From Gordonia rhizosphera NBRC 16068 (lineage in GTDB: Bacteria > Actinomycetota > Actinomycetes > Mycobacteriales > Mycobacteriaceae), in the NCBI RefSeq assembly GCF_000298195.1, contig NZ_BAHC01000125.1, positions 99,955-163,954 of the forward strand: DNA of 64,000 nucleotides, read 5' to 3'. The position numbers and the translations under genes are program-made. This document shows, in pieces, positions 25,686 through 33,236 of the stretch. Below the pieces are notes generated by a model that worked only from the letters and a program-made list of their open reading frames with translations, was not told where the DNA came from and made no database searches. Every line of letters starts with the position of its first letter. The stretch's first letter is position 1.

Positions 25686-25712
25686 GAAACAATTCCGTTA
25701 CCTCGGAGCCAC
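25686..25712. promoter_or_regulatory. Possible GlnR-type nitrogen control site
   Basis: GAAAC (25686-25690), n6, GTTAC (25697-25701), n6, GCCAC (25708-25712) gives the AC-n9-AC-n9-AC periodicity known for mycobacterial GlnR sites. It lies 96 nt upstream of rutA and upstream of the shared CATTCGAAGTCA element. This suggests nitrogen-limitation control; it is a motif reading only. Confidence 0.45.
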
Positions 25713-25732
25713 GGGACCGCAAAGACTCCTGA

Positions 25733-25748
25733 ATACATTCGAAGTCAT
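25733..25748. promoter_or_regulatory. Shared upstream element, copy 1 (rutA operon)
   Basis: ATACATTCGAAGTCAT, ending 59 nt before rutA. Its 12-nt core CATTCGAAGTCA recurs at 31911-31922 and 31979-31990 upstream of the ABC transporter operon. The centre TTCGAA is palindromic with a central CG, as in LacI-family operators, but the flanks are asymmetric; a promoter element is the alternative. Confidence 0.7.
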
Positions 25749-25807
25749 GGTTGGCGCGACGAACGCGGCAGCCAGTCGAATCGCAAACCCCCTCATTCAG
25801 GAGAGAT

Positions 25808-26893
25808 ATGGAAATCGGCGTCTTCATCCCCATCGGCAACAACGGCTGGCTCATCTCCAAGAGCGCCCCGCAGTACATGCCGTCGTTCGAGCTGAACAAG
25901 GAGATCGTGCAGAAGGCCGAGCACTACGGCATGGACTTCGCGCTGTCGATGATCAAGCTCAAGGGCTTCGGCGGTGAGACCGAGTTCTGGGATCACAACC
26001 TCGAATCCTTCACTCTCATGGCCGGTCTCGCCGCGGTCACCGAGCGGATCAAGCTGTTCGCCTCCACCCCTATCCTCACGCTGCCGCCCGCCATCGTCGC
26101 CCGCATGGCCTCGACGGTCGACTCGATCGCCCCGGGCCGCTTCGGCGTCAACATCGTCACCGGCTGGGCCCCCAACGAGTACACCCAGATGGGTCTGTGG
26201 CCGGGTGAGGAGTACTTCGGCTACCGCTACGAGCAGGCCACCGAGTACGTGTCCGTGATGCGCGAGCTGTGGGAAGACGGCGTCAGCAACTTCAAGGGCA
26301 AGCACTACACGATGGACGACTGCGTCCTCTCCCCGCGCCCGTCGGCCGGTTCGGTGCCGATCGTCGCTGCCGGACAGTCGAAGAACGGCATGAAGTTCGC
26401 CTCGGAGATGGCCGACTTCAACTTCATCATGGGCACCGGCATCAACACCCCGACGGCGATCTCCGACGCCACCGCCACGCTGGTGAGCGCCGCCGAGACG
26501 ACCGGTCGCGACGTGGGCGCCATGACCCTGTTCATGGTCATCGCCGAGGAGACCGACGAAGCGGCACAGGCGAAGTGGAAGGACTACCACGACAACGCCG
26601 ACCTCGCCGCACTCGGCTACATGGCCGACCAGTCCGCCACCGACACGTCGGCCGACGACGCCTCCACCGCGAAGACCATCTCCCTTCCCGAGGGCGCCGT
26701 GAACTTCAACATGGGTACCCTCGTCGGATCGTATGAGACCGTCGCGAAGATGCTCGACGAGATCGCCGAGATCGGCGGCATCAAGGGCATCATGCTCACC
26801 TTCGACGACTTCGTCGAAGGCATCGAGAAGTTCGGCACCCGGATTCAGCCGCTGATGAAGTGCCGCGAATCCGTTCAGTCACAAGCTGCTTGA
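25808..26893 (+). CDS. rutA: RutA-type flavin-dependent pyrimidine monooxygenase
   Basis: A 361-aa group C (luciferase-like) flavin monooxygenase. The N-terminus [16 protein letters not shown], the segment [55 protein letters not shown] and the C-terminal [20 protein letters not shown] follow the RutA pattern along the whole length. RutA uses FMNH2 and O2 to open uracil or thymine between N3 and C4, giving a ureidoacrylate product. ATG 25808 follows TCAGGAGAG. It is the first gene of the operon, and two flavin reductases that could feed it are encoded in the next transcription unit. Exact substrate not proven; related enzymes attack other cyclic amides. Confidence 0.9.
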   Translation: MEIGVFIPIGNNGWLISKSAPQYMPSFELNKEIVQKAEHYGMDFALSMIKLKGFGGETEFWDHNLESFTLMAGLAAVTERIKLFASTPILTLPPAIVARMASTVDSIAPGRFGVNIVTGWAPNEYTQMGLWPGEEYFGYRYEQATEYVSVMRELWEDGVSNFKGKHYTMDDCVLSPRPSAGSVPIVAAGQSKNGMKFASEMADFNFIMGTGINTPTAISDATATLVSAAETTGRDVGAMTLFMVIAEETDEAAQAKWKDYHDNADLAALGYMADQSATDTSADDASTAKTISLPEGAVNFNMGTLVGSYETVAKMLDEIAEIGGIKGIMLTFDDFVEGIEKFGTRIQPLMKCRESVQSQAA

Positions 26894-26900
26894 TATCCGG

Positions 26901-26939
26901 ACGGTTGGGTGGGCATCGCGGGGGTGCCCACCCAACCGT
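26901..26939 (+). terminator. Hairpin between rutA and the nitrilase gene
   Basis: Perfect 15-bp arms 26901-26915 and 26925-26939 (ACGGTTGGGTGGGCA and complement), 9-nt loop, starting 7 nt after the rutA stop. There is no T-run. It probably gives partial termination or 3'-end protection so that rutA is expressed above the downstream genes. Confidence 0.65.
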
Positions 26940-26970
26940 TCGTCCGTCCGAGGGAAGGCTTCTTTCTCAA

Positions 26971-27954
26971 GTGAATCCGCGAACACTCGACGTCGCGATC
27001 GTCCAGGCCGGTCAGATGACCGAGGACATCACCGCAAACCTGAATCATCTTGCCGCACTGGCACGCAGCGCCGCTGCACCCGACGACGACGGCACCGTCC
27101 CGGATCTGGTGGTCCTCCCCGAGCTGATCACCACACCGTACTTCTGCACCAGCCACGATGTGGACCGCACCTCGTGGGCACAGACCATCCCCGGTCCGGC
27201 GACCACGATCCTCGGCGACGTCGCTCGCGACATCGGATGTGCCGTCACGTTCGGCCTCTACGAACGCACAGTCGACGGTGTCACTCACAACGCGGTGGTA
27301 CTCATCGACCCCTCCGGCCACGTGAGTTCGTGGAACACCCCCGACGGCGGACAGGTGTCGGCGTACCGCAAGCTCTCGCTGCCGGCCAACAAGGTCAGCG
27401 GCATCGACGTCGACGAGAAGTACCACTTCGCGCCGGGCCCGGCCCCGGCGACCATCGACCTGTTCGGCACCCGATTCGCCTGCGTGATCTGCTACGACCG
27501 CAGCTTCCCCGAGTACTGGGCGGTGGCCCGTGCCTCGGGTGCAGAGGTCATGCTCGCAATCGTGTCCTCCCTCGGCAGCCGCGAGGACCTGTTCCTCGCC
27601 GAACTACAGACCCGCGCAATGGAATCGCAGATGTGGGTGGTGGCCGCCAATAGGGCCGGCCCGGAGACGCTCAACGACGTCACCGTCGACTATTTCGGAC
27701 TGTCGTGTGTCATCGCACCCGACGGCCGGATCGTGGCGCAGGCGCCGGCCCACCGCGCGGGTGAGACGCTGCGGTTCACCCTCGATCTCGATCTCGTGCC
27801 GTCCGTGCGGGCCGCGTTCCCGCTCTGGCGCGACCGCCGCGCCGAGGTCGTCGAGCTGCTCGCCCGCCTCACCGCCGGAAGTGTGGCACCGGCCCCCGTC
27901 GTCGCGCCCCCGCGACGTGGTGCCGCTGCGACCGTCATCGAGGTGGCGGTGTGA
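26971..27954 (+). CDS. Nitrilase-superfamily amidohydrolase (beta-ureidopropionase/carbamoylase-like)
   Basis: A 327-aa C-N hydrolase with the complete Glu-Lys-Cys triad: E51 (VVLPEL), K134 (AYRKLSL) and C174 (VICYDRSFPE). The YDRSFPE context and overall length point to N-carbamyl amino acid hydrolase or beta-ureidopropionase-type enzymes rather than true nitrilases. In this operon it could hydrolyse an N-carbamoyl intermediate formed after ring opening. GTG 26971 is taken as start, with AGGGAAGG 12 nt upstream (longer spacing than usual). The stop overlaps the amidase start (GTGA). Confidence 0.82.
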   Translation: MNPRTLDVAIVQAGQMTEDITANLNHLAALARSAAAPDDDGTVPDLVVLPELITTPYFCTSHDVDRTSWAQTIPGPATTILGDVARDIGCAVTFGLYERTVDGVTHNAVVLIDPSGHVSSWNTPDGGQVSAYRKLSLPANKVSGIDVDEKYHFAPGPAPATIDLFGTRFACVICYDRSFPEYWAVARASGAEVMLAIVSSLGSREDLFLAELQTRAMESQMWVVAANRAGPETLNDVTVDYFGLSCVIAPDGRIVAQAPAHRAGETLRFTLDLDLVPSVRAAFPLWRDRRAEVVELLARLTAGSVAPAPVVAPPRRGAAATVIEVAV

Positions 27955-29600
27955 CCAGCATCGACTACCCCGACCTCACCGCGTCGGCCGCGCAGACCCT
28001 CGACGATGTACTGCCCCAGGCACATACGGACATGGCGGAACCGCTGGCCGCCTCCCGTCGCTCGCCGCTGCCGGCATCACCGCAGGCGCTCGGCAGCGAA
28101 CCCGCCGACTACACCCATCTGCTGGCGACCAGTCCCGTACCCACGGCGCAGTTCGCGGTGTGGGGCCACACTCCGCACCTGCACCGCCCGACCCACGAGT
28201 GGGGCGTGAACGACCTGCTCGTCGCCTACCGGCAGGGCACCACCACTCCCAGCGAGGTCCTCGCCACGCTGCGCGCCCGCTGGGCCGACCACGGACTCAC
28301 CGGGGGCGCGATCCTCGCTGTGCTCGACACCGTCGCCGAGGCCGCGGCCGAATCCGATCGGCGGTGGCGCGCCGGTGCGGCCCGACCGCTGGAGGGAATC
28401 TTCTTCGGCGTCAAGGACATCATCGACGTTGCCGGTGCCCCGGTCACGGCCGGCTCACGCACCACCGGTGACCGCGTCGCATCCACCGACGCCACCGCCG
28501 TGGCCCGGCTGCGGGCGGCCGGTGCGATTCCTGCGCTGATCACCGCCACCACCGAATTTGCCTGCGGTGCACCCCACAATGCGCGTTACGGCGCGGTCAC
28601 CAACCCCTGGGACCGCGACCGGTGGACCGGCGGGTCGTCGACCGGATCGGCCGCGGCACTGGCCGCCGGCCTCGTCCCGTTCGCACTCGGCACCGACACC
28701 GGAGGGTCCATCCGCGTCCCCAGCGCGCTGTGCAATCTCACCGGCATCAAACCGACCTACGGCCTGGTGCCGCGTACCGGAGTGGCGTCGCTGTCGTGGA
28801 CCCTCGACCACATCGGCCCGATGGCCCGTAATGCTGCCGACCTGCGCACCGTTCTCGCCGTTCTCGCCGGGGCCGACGGCCTCGACCCGGCCGCGGCCCC
28901 CGACGCGGTCGCCCAGGACATCCGGGAGGGTCTACGCACCCCGGAATCGCCCACCGCGCACTCGTTCCGCGGATTACGCCTCGGGGTACCGACCACCTGG
29001 TTCACCGATCTGTGCGACGACGGTGTGCGCGCCGTCTGGGAGGACACGCTCGCCGAGCTCCGACGCCACGGCGTGGAGACCACCCCGGTCGACCTCGGTG
29101 ACGCCGCCCTCATCCACGACGAGCTCGCCGTCGTCATGACCACCGAACTCGCGTCGAATCAGGAAGCCGCCGAACGGTTCGACCTCTTCGACATCGGCAC
29201 GCAGGTGCGGATCGCCCGCGGGAACGTGCCGTCGGCGGTGGATTACCTTCGCGCCCTGCGACATCGCCCGGGCGCTCTGCGACGCGTGATACAGGCCTTC
29301 GACGCCGCCGGTGTCGACGCCATCCTCACCCCCGGGGTCGGCGCCACCGCCCCACGACTGTCCGACGTCACGCTCGACGTGAACGGGACACGTCACCCGA
29401 TGCAGGCGCTCATCGGACGCAACACGGGTGTGTTCGACTACCTCGGGCTGCCCGCGGTCATGATGCCCGGCGGATTCCACGCCGGGATGCCCGTCGGGGT
29501 GCAGGTCGTCGGGCGCCCCTGGGGCGACGATGCCGTCCTGCGGATCGCGAACGCCTACCAGTCACTCACCGATCACCACGATCGACGAGCAGATGGATAG
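27951..29600 (+). CDS. Amidase-signature family hydrolase
   Basis: A 549-aa amidase-signature enzyme. The Ser-cisSer-Lys triad is intact: K155 (FFGVKDIIDVAG), cis-Ser in GGSSTGSAA (229/230) and nucleophile S253 in GTDTGGSIRVPS. The first 130 residues are a family-unlike extension with a helical part (VNDLLVAYRQGTTTPSEVLATL is the usual amidase N-terminal helix at about 87-108). Allophanate hydrolase (AtzF-like), biuret-type or aryl amidase activities are all possible. A role in hydrolysing a linear ureide or amide produced by RutA fits the context. GTG start overlaps the nitrilase stop. Confidence 0.85.
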   Translation: MTSIDYPDLTASAAQTLDDVLPQAHTDMAEPLAASRRSPLPASPQALGSEPADYTHLLATSPVPTAQFAVWGHTPHLHRPTHEWGVNDLLVAYRQGTTTPSEVLATLRARWADHGLTGGAILAVLDTVAEAAAESDRRWRAGAARPLEGIFFGVKDIIDVAGAPVTAGSRTTGDRVASTDATAVARLRAAGAIPALITATTEFACGAPHNARYGAVTNPWDRDRWTGGSSTGSAAALAAGLVPFALGTDTGGSIRVPSALCNLTGIKPTYGLVPRTGVASLSWTLDHIGPMARNAADLRTVLAVLAGADGLDPAAAPDAVAQDIREGLRTPESPTAHSFRGLRLGVPTTWFTDLCDDGVRAVWEDTLAELRRHGVETTPVDLGDAALIHDELAVVMTTELASNQEAAERFDLFDIGTQVRIARGNVPSAVDYLRALRHRPGALRRVIQAFDAAGVDAILTPGVGATAPRLSDVTLDVNGTRHPMQALIGRNTGVFDYLGLPAVMMPGGFHAGMPVGVQVVGRPWGDDAVLRIANAYQSLTDHHDRRADG

Positions 29601-31086
29601 TGTTGTCGTGCAGCGACACCCGCATCCCTGGCGGGTGTTCACCGCGACCAGCATCGGCGTCATCGCGGTCTTCGTGGCCATGAGCGGTCTGACCGTCGCC
29701 CTACCCACCCTGACCCGCGAATTGAACGCGTCCACGGCCCAGTCGACATGGATCGTGTTGGGCTACATGGTCGTCACCACTGCACTGATCCTGGTGTTCG
29801 GCCGGCTCTCGGACATCGTCGGCCGCCGACCGCTCTACCTGGCCGGGCTGGTGGTGTTCACCATCGCGACCGCACTGTGCATCGTCTCCCCCTCGGCGGG
29901 CTGGCTGATCGCCGCCCGTGTGGTCCAGGGTGTGGGCGCCGCGGCGGTGGTCACCAACAACACCTCGCTGCTCACCGACATGTTCCCGCCGCACCTCTTG
30001 GGCCGGGCGCTGGGGTGGAATGCGACGGTGGCCGCGGTCGCACAGGTGATCGGACCGGTCATCGGCGGCGCCATGACCGCGATGGTCGGCTGGCGCGGAC
30101 TGTTCGTCGCGGTGCTGCCGGTGGCCCTGATCGCGACGGTGACCTCAGTGATGGTGATCCCGCGGGCCCGCCGCAGACCCGCCCGACGCGAGCGTTTCGA
30201 CGTGACCGGAGCGGTGTTGTCCGTCGTCATGCTGACCACCGTCGTCCTGGCCCTGACCCCGGGGCTCTCGTCGCCGACGTGGTTGCCGTGGGCCTATCTC
30301 GCCGTCGGTGCGGCCAGTACGGCGACCTTCGTGACCGTGCAGATGCGTCGCACCGACCCGCTGGTCGACCTGACCTTGTTCCGCAGCCGGGGCATCGCCC
30401 TGGTCCTCGTCGCCGCGTTCACCATCGCCGTCGCCACCTATGCTGTGCCGCTGATCATCTCGCTCTACGAACAGGCCGCCGACGACGCGTCGCCGTTCAC
30501 CGCGGGCCTCCTGGTGACCCCCGTGGCGATCGGCACCGTCCTGGCCGCCTCGGTCGCCGGCTCGCTGGTGGCCCGCGTCGCGCCCCGGACATTGGCGGCG
30601 TCGGGTATGGCACTGGCCGCCATCGGCCTGCTGGGCATGACGCTGACCCTGTCGGTCGATGACGGCGCGTTGCCGGTCACCATGAGCTTCCTGTTCGTCA
30701 TCGGCACCGGGATCGGGCTGTTCATGACCCCGAGCACGAGTGCACTGATGCTCACCGTCTCCTACGAGCGGCGCGGCATCGCCAACGGGTTGCGCTCGAC
30801 CCTGCAGAACGTCGGTAACCTGCTCAGCACCGCGATGACCCTGGCCATCGTCACCGTGGGACTCGGCGCCGCGGCGCAAGAGGCCGCCTACGGCGGCACC
30901 CCGGGGGCGCTCAGCAGCGCCGAACTCGACCGCTTCGTCGACAACCTGCGCACGGTGGGTCTGACCCTCACCGTGGTCGCGGTCGTCGGTGTCGGCCTGT
31001 GCCTGGCCTTCCCGCGCCACCGAGTGGCCACCGAACCTCTCGAGTTCCCCCACGAATCCCTCACGACCATCAAGGAATCCGCATGA
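29593..31086 (+). CDS. MFS transporter, DHA2 (14-helix) type
   Basis: A 497-aa major facilitator protein. Landmarks: STWIVLGYMVVTTALILVFGRLSDIVGRRPLY (motif A, GRLSDxxGRR), the motif C-like WNATVAAVAQVIGPVIGGAM, and about 14 hydrophobic segments. It overlaps the amidase stop and the isochorismatase start, so it belongs to the operon. It could import the cyclic amide substrate or export an intermediate such as a reactive aldehyde or amine; DHA2 proteins are mostly exporters. ATG 29593 is used; no strong ribosome-binding site is visible, consistent with translational coupling. Confidence 0.85.
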   Translation: MDSVVVQRHPHPWRVFTATSIGVIAVFVAMSGLTVALPTLTRELNASTAQSTWIVLGYMVVTTALILVFGRLSDIVGRRPLYLAGLVVFTIATALCIVSPSAGWLIAARVVQGVGAAAVVTNNTSLLTDMFPPHLLGRALGWNATVAAVAQVIGPVIGGAMTAMVGWRGLFVAVLPVALIATVTSVMVIPRARRRPARRERFDVTGAVLSVVMLTTVVLALTPGLSSPTWLPWAYLAVGAASTATFVTVQMRRTDPLVDLTLFRSRGIALVLVAAFTIAVATYAVPLIISLYEQAADDASPFTAGLLVTPVAIGTVLAASVAGSLVARVAPRTLAASGMALAAIGLLGMTLTLSVDDGALPVTMSFLFVIGTGIGLFMTPSTSALMLTVSYERRGIANGLRSTLQNVGNLLSTAMTLAIVTVGLGAAAQEAAYGGTPGALSSAELDRFVDNLRTVGLTLTVVAVVGVGLCLAFPRHRVATEPLEFPHESLTTIKESA

Positions 31087-31739
31087 CAACCATCGACGGT
31101 CGCGCCGATCAGGCCGCCGACTATGCCCGCGCCGGCTTCGGGCAGGAACTGCAGCCGGGCACCCGTCCCGCCCTGGTCGTGGTCGACCCCGCCCGCGCCT
31201 ACGTCGACCCGGCATGCCCGCTCTACGCCGGTGCGGAGGATGCCGCCGACGCGATGCGCACCCTGGTGGCGGCGGCCCGATCCGCCGGCATCCCGGTCGT
31301 GTTCACCGAGGTCCGGCTACGGGCCGACGGCGCCGACGCCGGCGTGTTCTTCCGCAAGTCCGGCACCCTGGTCGCCTTCTGCGAGGGCAGTCCGTTCGCC
31401 GAACCGATCGAGGGACTCGAGCCGGCACCCGACGAACTCCTCGTGACCAAGAAGTACGCCAGCGCGTTCTTCGGCACCTCGCTGCACTCCTATCTGACCG
31501 CCCTGCAGGTGGATACGGTGCTGATCGCGGGACTGTCCACCAGCGGCTGCGTGCGTGCCACCACCCTGGACGCGATGCAGCACGGCTTCATTCCCATCGT
31601 GGTGAAAGAAGCTGTCGGAGATCGTGATCCGGCGATACACAACTCGAATCTGTTCGACATGCAGCAGAAGATGGCCGAGGTCTGGCCCCTCTCCCGCGCC
31701 CAGACCTACCTCCGCAACCCCAGCCCGCTGGTCGAGTAG
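31083..31739 (+). CDS. Isochorismatase-fold amidohydrolase (RutB / N-carbamoylsarcosine amidase-like)
   Basis: A 218-aa cysteine hydrolase with Asp-Lys-Cys triad: D35 (LVVVDPARAYVDP), K123/K124 (VTKKYASAFFGT) and C156 (LSTSGCVRATTLDAMQHGF). The last motif is closest to N-carbamoylsarcosine amidase/ureidoacrylate amidohydrolase sequences. After RutA, a RutB-type enzyme hydrolyses ureidoacrylate to aminoacrylate, CO2 and ammonia, so this is the natural second enzyme. It starts with an ATGA overlap on the MFS gene. The last residues (PLVE-stop) are contributed by a dispersed repeat that begins inside the gene, so the original C-terminus may have been replaced. Confidence 0.85.
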   Translation: MTTIDGRADQAADYARAGFGQELQPGTRPALVVVDPARAYVDPACPLYAGAEDAADAMRTLVAAARSAGIPVVFTEVRLRADGADAGVFFRKSGTLVAFCEGSPFAEPIEGLEPAPDELLVTKKYASAFFGTSLHSYLTALQVDTVLIAGLSTSGCVRATTLDAMQHGFIPIVVKEAVGDRDPAIHNSNLFDMQQKMAEVWPLSRAQTYLRNPSPLVE

Positions 31740-31802
31740 CCCAACCCCATCCGCTGGTCGAGTAGCCCCCGAGCCGCCAGGCGGGGCGGCGTATCGAGAC
31801 CA
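31725..31802. repeat. Dispersed GGTCGAGTAG/TATCGAGACC repeat, with direct duplication
   Basis: CCGCTGGTCGAGTAGCCC occurs at 31725-31742 and again at 31751-31768. The second copy continues through a GC-rich hairpin (GAGCCGCCAGGCGGGGCGGC) to TATCGAGACC (31792-31801). I recall sequences of this type as an abundant intergenic repeat in Gordonia and relatives. The first copy supplies the last codons and TAG stop of the isochorismatase-fold gene. It may act as a terminator. Confidence 0.7.
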
Positions 31803-31907
31803 CTCCAACCGACACCCGAATCACGACCCGCACACACATGTGAGCACCCCGACACCCGAGTTAACAGAAACGAATCACAACGGTCGCCCGACGCAACACA
31901 CCACCCG

Positions 31908-31922
31908 ATACATTCGAAGTCA
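31908..31922. promoter_or_regulatory. Shared upstream element, copy 2 (ABC operon, distal)
   Basis: ATACATTCGAAGTCA, identical over 15 nt to the copy before rutA. A further CCGAAGTCA half-copy follows at about 31937-31945. Confidence 0.7.
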
Positions 31923-31975
31923 CAAGCAAGTCAGACCGAAGTCAGATCAATCGAGTGATCTATGTCCGATCGCTG

Positions 31976-31991
31976 ATCCATTCGAAGTCAT
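31976..31991. promoter_or_regulatory. Shared upstream element, copy 3 (ABC operon, proximal)
   Basis: ATCCATTCGAAGTCAT, ending 69 nt before the binding-protein start, nearly the same distance as copy 1 has to rutA (59 nt). Copies 2 and 3 are 68 bp apart. Confidence 0.7.
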
Positions 31992-32060
31992 TTCGCTCCA
32001 CACGACTCCGGCAACGCCGCCAACGTCGCACGCAATCCCGTTCCCCGTCCAGGAGAATCC

Positions 32061-33236
32061 ATGAGAAACCCCCTGTCCCGCCGTGTCGCCGTCGCCGCAC
32101 TCGGCCTGTCCGCCACCATCGGTCTCGCCGCGTGCAGTGGTTCCGCGACCGGGAGCAACGTGTCGGACGCCGACGCCTCGACCGGAATCGCCTACGCACA
32201 GGCACAATTGGCCAAGTACGAGAACGATCCGCAGTTCACTCTCAAGGCCGACCCGTTCCCGATGAAGGACATCGCCGGGAAGACGATCTTCGCCATCCCG
32301 ACCAACAGCGAGAACCCGTACAACGTGGCGGTGGACGAGGAGTCCAAGAAGGTCGCCGAACGCTACGGCGCCACCTGGATCGAGTACACCAACCAGGGTC
32401 AGCCGGCCCAGTGGTCGACCGGCGTCGAACAGGCGGTCAACCAGAAGGCCGACCTGATCATCCTGTCGCAGGGCATCGACGGCTCGCTGATCAAGCCGGC
32501 ACTGGAAAAGGCCGACGCGGCAGGCATTCCCGTCCTGTTGACGCACACCACGCTGCGCGGCGAGAGCCTGCCGACCGACCTCGCCGGCCTCATCGACGCC
32601 TACACCGACGCGCCCCTCGCCGAGGCCAACCGTCTGACCGTCGACTGGATGATCGACCAGACCGGCGGCAAGGGCAACGCCCTGATCATCACCTCCGACG
32701 AGGTACCGCCGGCCAAGGCCGAGGTGGCAGCGATGCAGGACGAGCTCGAAAAGTATTGCCCCGGATGTAAATACAAGGTCGTAAACGTCCCGGTCGCGGA
32801 GTGGGCCACCAAGATCCAGCCGGAGGTGCAGTCGGCGCTGTCGGCGGACCCGTCGATCAACTTCGTCCTGCCGATCTACGATTCGATGTCGCTGTACGCG
32901 CAGGCCGGGATCAAGGCGGCCGGTAAGGCGGGGCAGGTACAGATCTCGTCGGTCAACGGCACCCCCGCGGTGCTGAAGATCCAGCAGGACGACGGCATCG
33001 TCACCATGAACGTCGGCGAGTCGATACCGTGGCTGGCCTGGGCGACCATGGACCAGGCGGGCCGGTTGCTGCTCGGTCTGCCGCCGGTGGCCGACGGTGC
33101 CGAACAGACCCCGCTCAAGCTGATCACCGCGGACAACATCGACTCCACCGGCACCCCGCCGCAGCCCGACAAGGGTTACGGCACCGCCTATGTCGACGGC
33201 TACGAGGCTTTGTGGGGCAGCGGTGCCCAGTCCTGA
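32061..33236 (+). CDS. ABC transporter substrate-binding lipoprotein (ribose/sugar type I)
   Basis: A 391-aa periplasmic-binding-protein type I. The first 25 residues are a lipoprotein signal with lipobox LAAC (C25), so the protein is membrane-tethered outside the cell. The mature part shows the RbsB-like pattern IFAIPTNSENPYNVAVDEESKKVAERYG, QKADLIILSQGIDGSLIKPALEKADAAGIPVLL and a C-terminal VDGYEALW. An unusual CPGCKYK (CxxC) lies near the middle. Ligands of this family are sugars, nucleosides, autoinducers or other small polar compounds. First gene of the second unit; ATG follows CCAGGAGAATCC. Confidence 0.9.
   Translation: MRNPLSRRVAVAALGLSATIGLAACSGSATGSNVSDADASTGIAYAQAQLAKYENDPQFTLKADPFPMKDIAGKTIFAIPTNSENPYNVAVDEESKKVAERYGATWIEYTNQGQPAQWSTGVEQAVNQKADLIILSQGIDGSLIKPALEKADAAGIPVLLTHTTLRGESLPTDLAGLIDAYTDAPLAEANRLTVDWMIDQTGGKGNALIITSDEVPPAKAEVAAMQDELEKYCPGCKYKVVNVPVAEWATKIQPEVQSALSADPSINFVLPIYDSMSLYAQAGIKAAGKAGQVQISSVNGTPAVLKIQQDDGIVTMNVGESIPWLAWATMDQAGRLLLGLPPVADGAEQTPLKLITADNIDSTGTPPQPDKGYGTAYVDGYEALWGSGAQS

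Larger units (their letters stand above)
31740..32060. other. 321-nt intergenic region, second promoter of the cluster
   Basis: After the repeat, this region holds no gene. It contains a GTTAAC/GAAAC pair (31860-31871) recalling the nitrogen-control motif, but with wrong spacing, and two copies of the shared CATTCGAAGTCA element. It ends with AGGAG before the transporter gene. It is therefore taken as the promoter region of the ABC transporter-flavin unit. Confidence 0.7.

Noticed and set aside
25751..25807. Longer in-frame start for RutA at ATG 25751
   Set aside because: The extension does not look like RutA, while AGGAGAG directly precedes ATG 25808; the upstream stretch carries the shared regulatory element.
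31860..31871. GTTAAC...GAAAC considered as a second GlnR site before the ABC operon
   Set aside because: The AC-n9-AC spacing is not kept, so it does not match the pattern seen before rutA.
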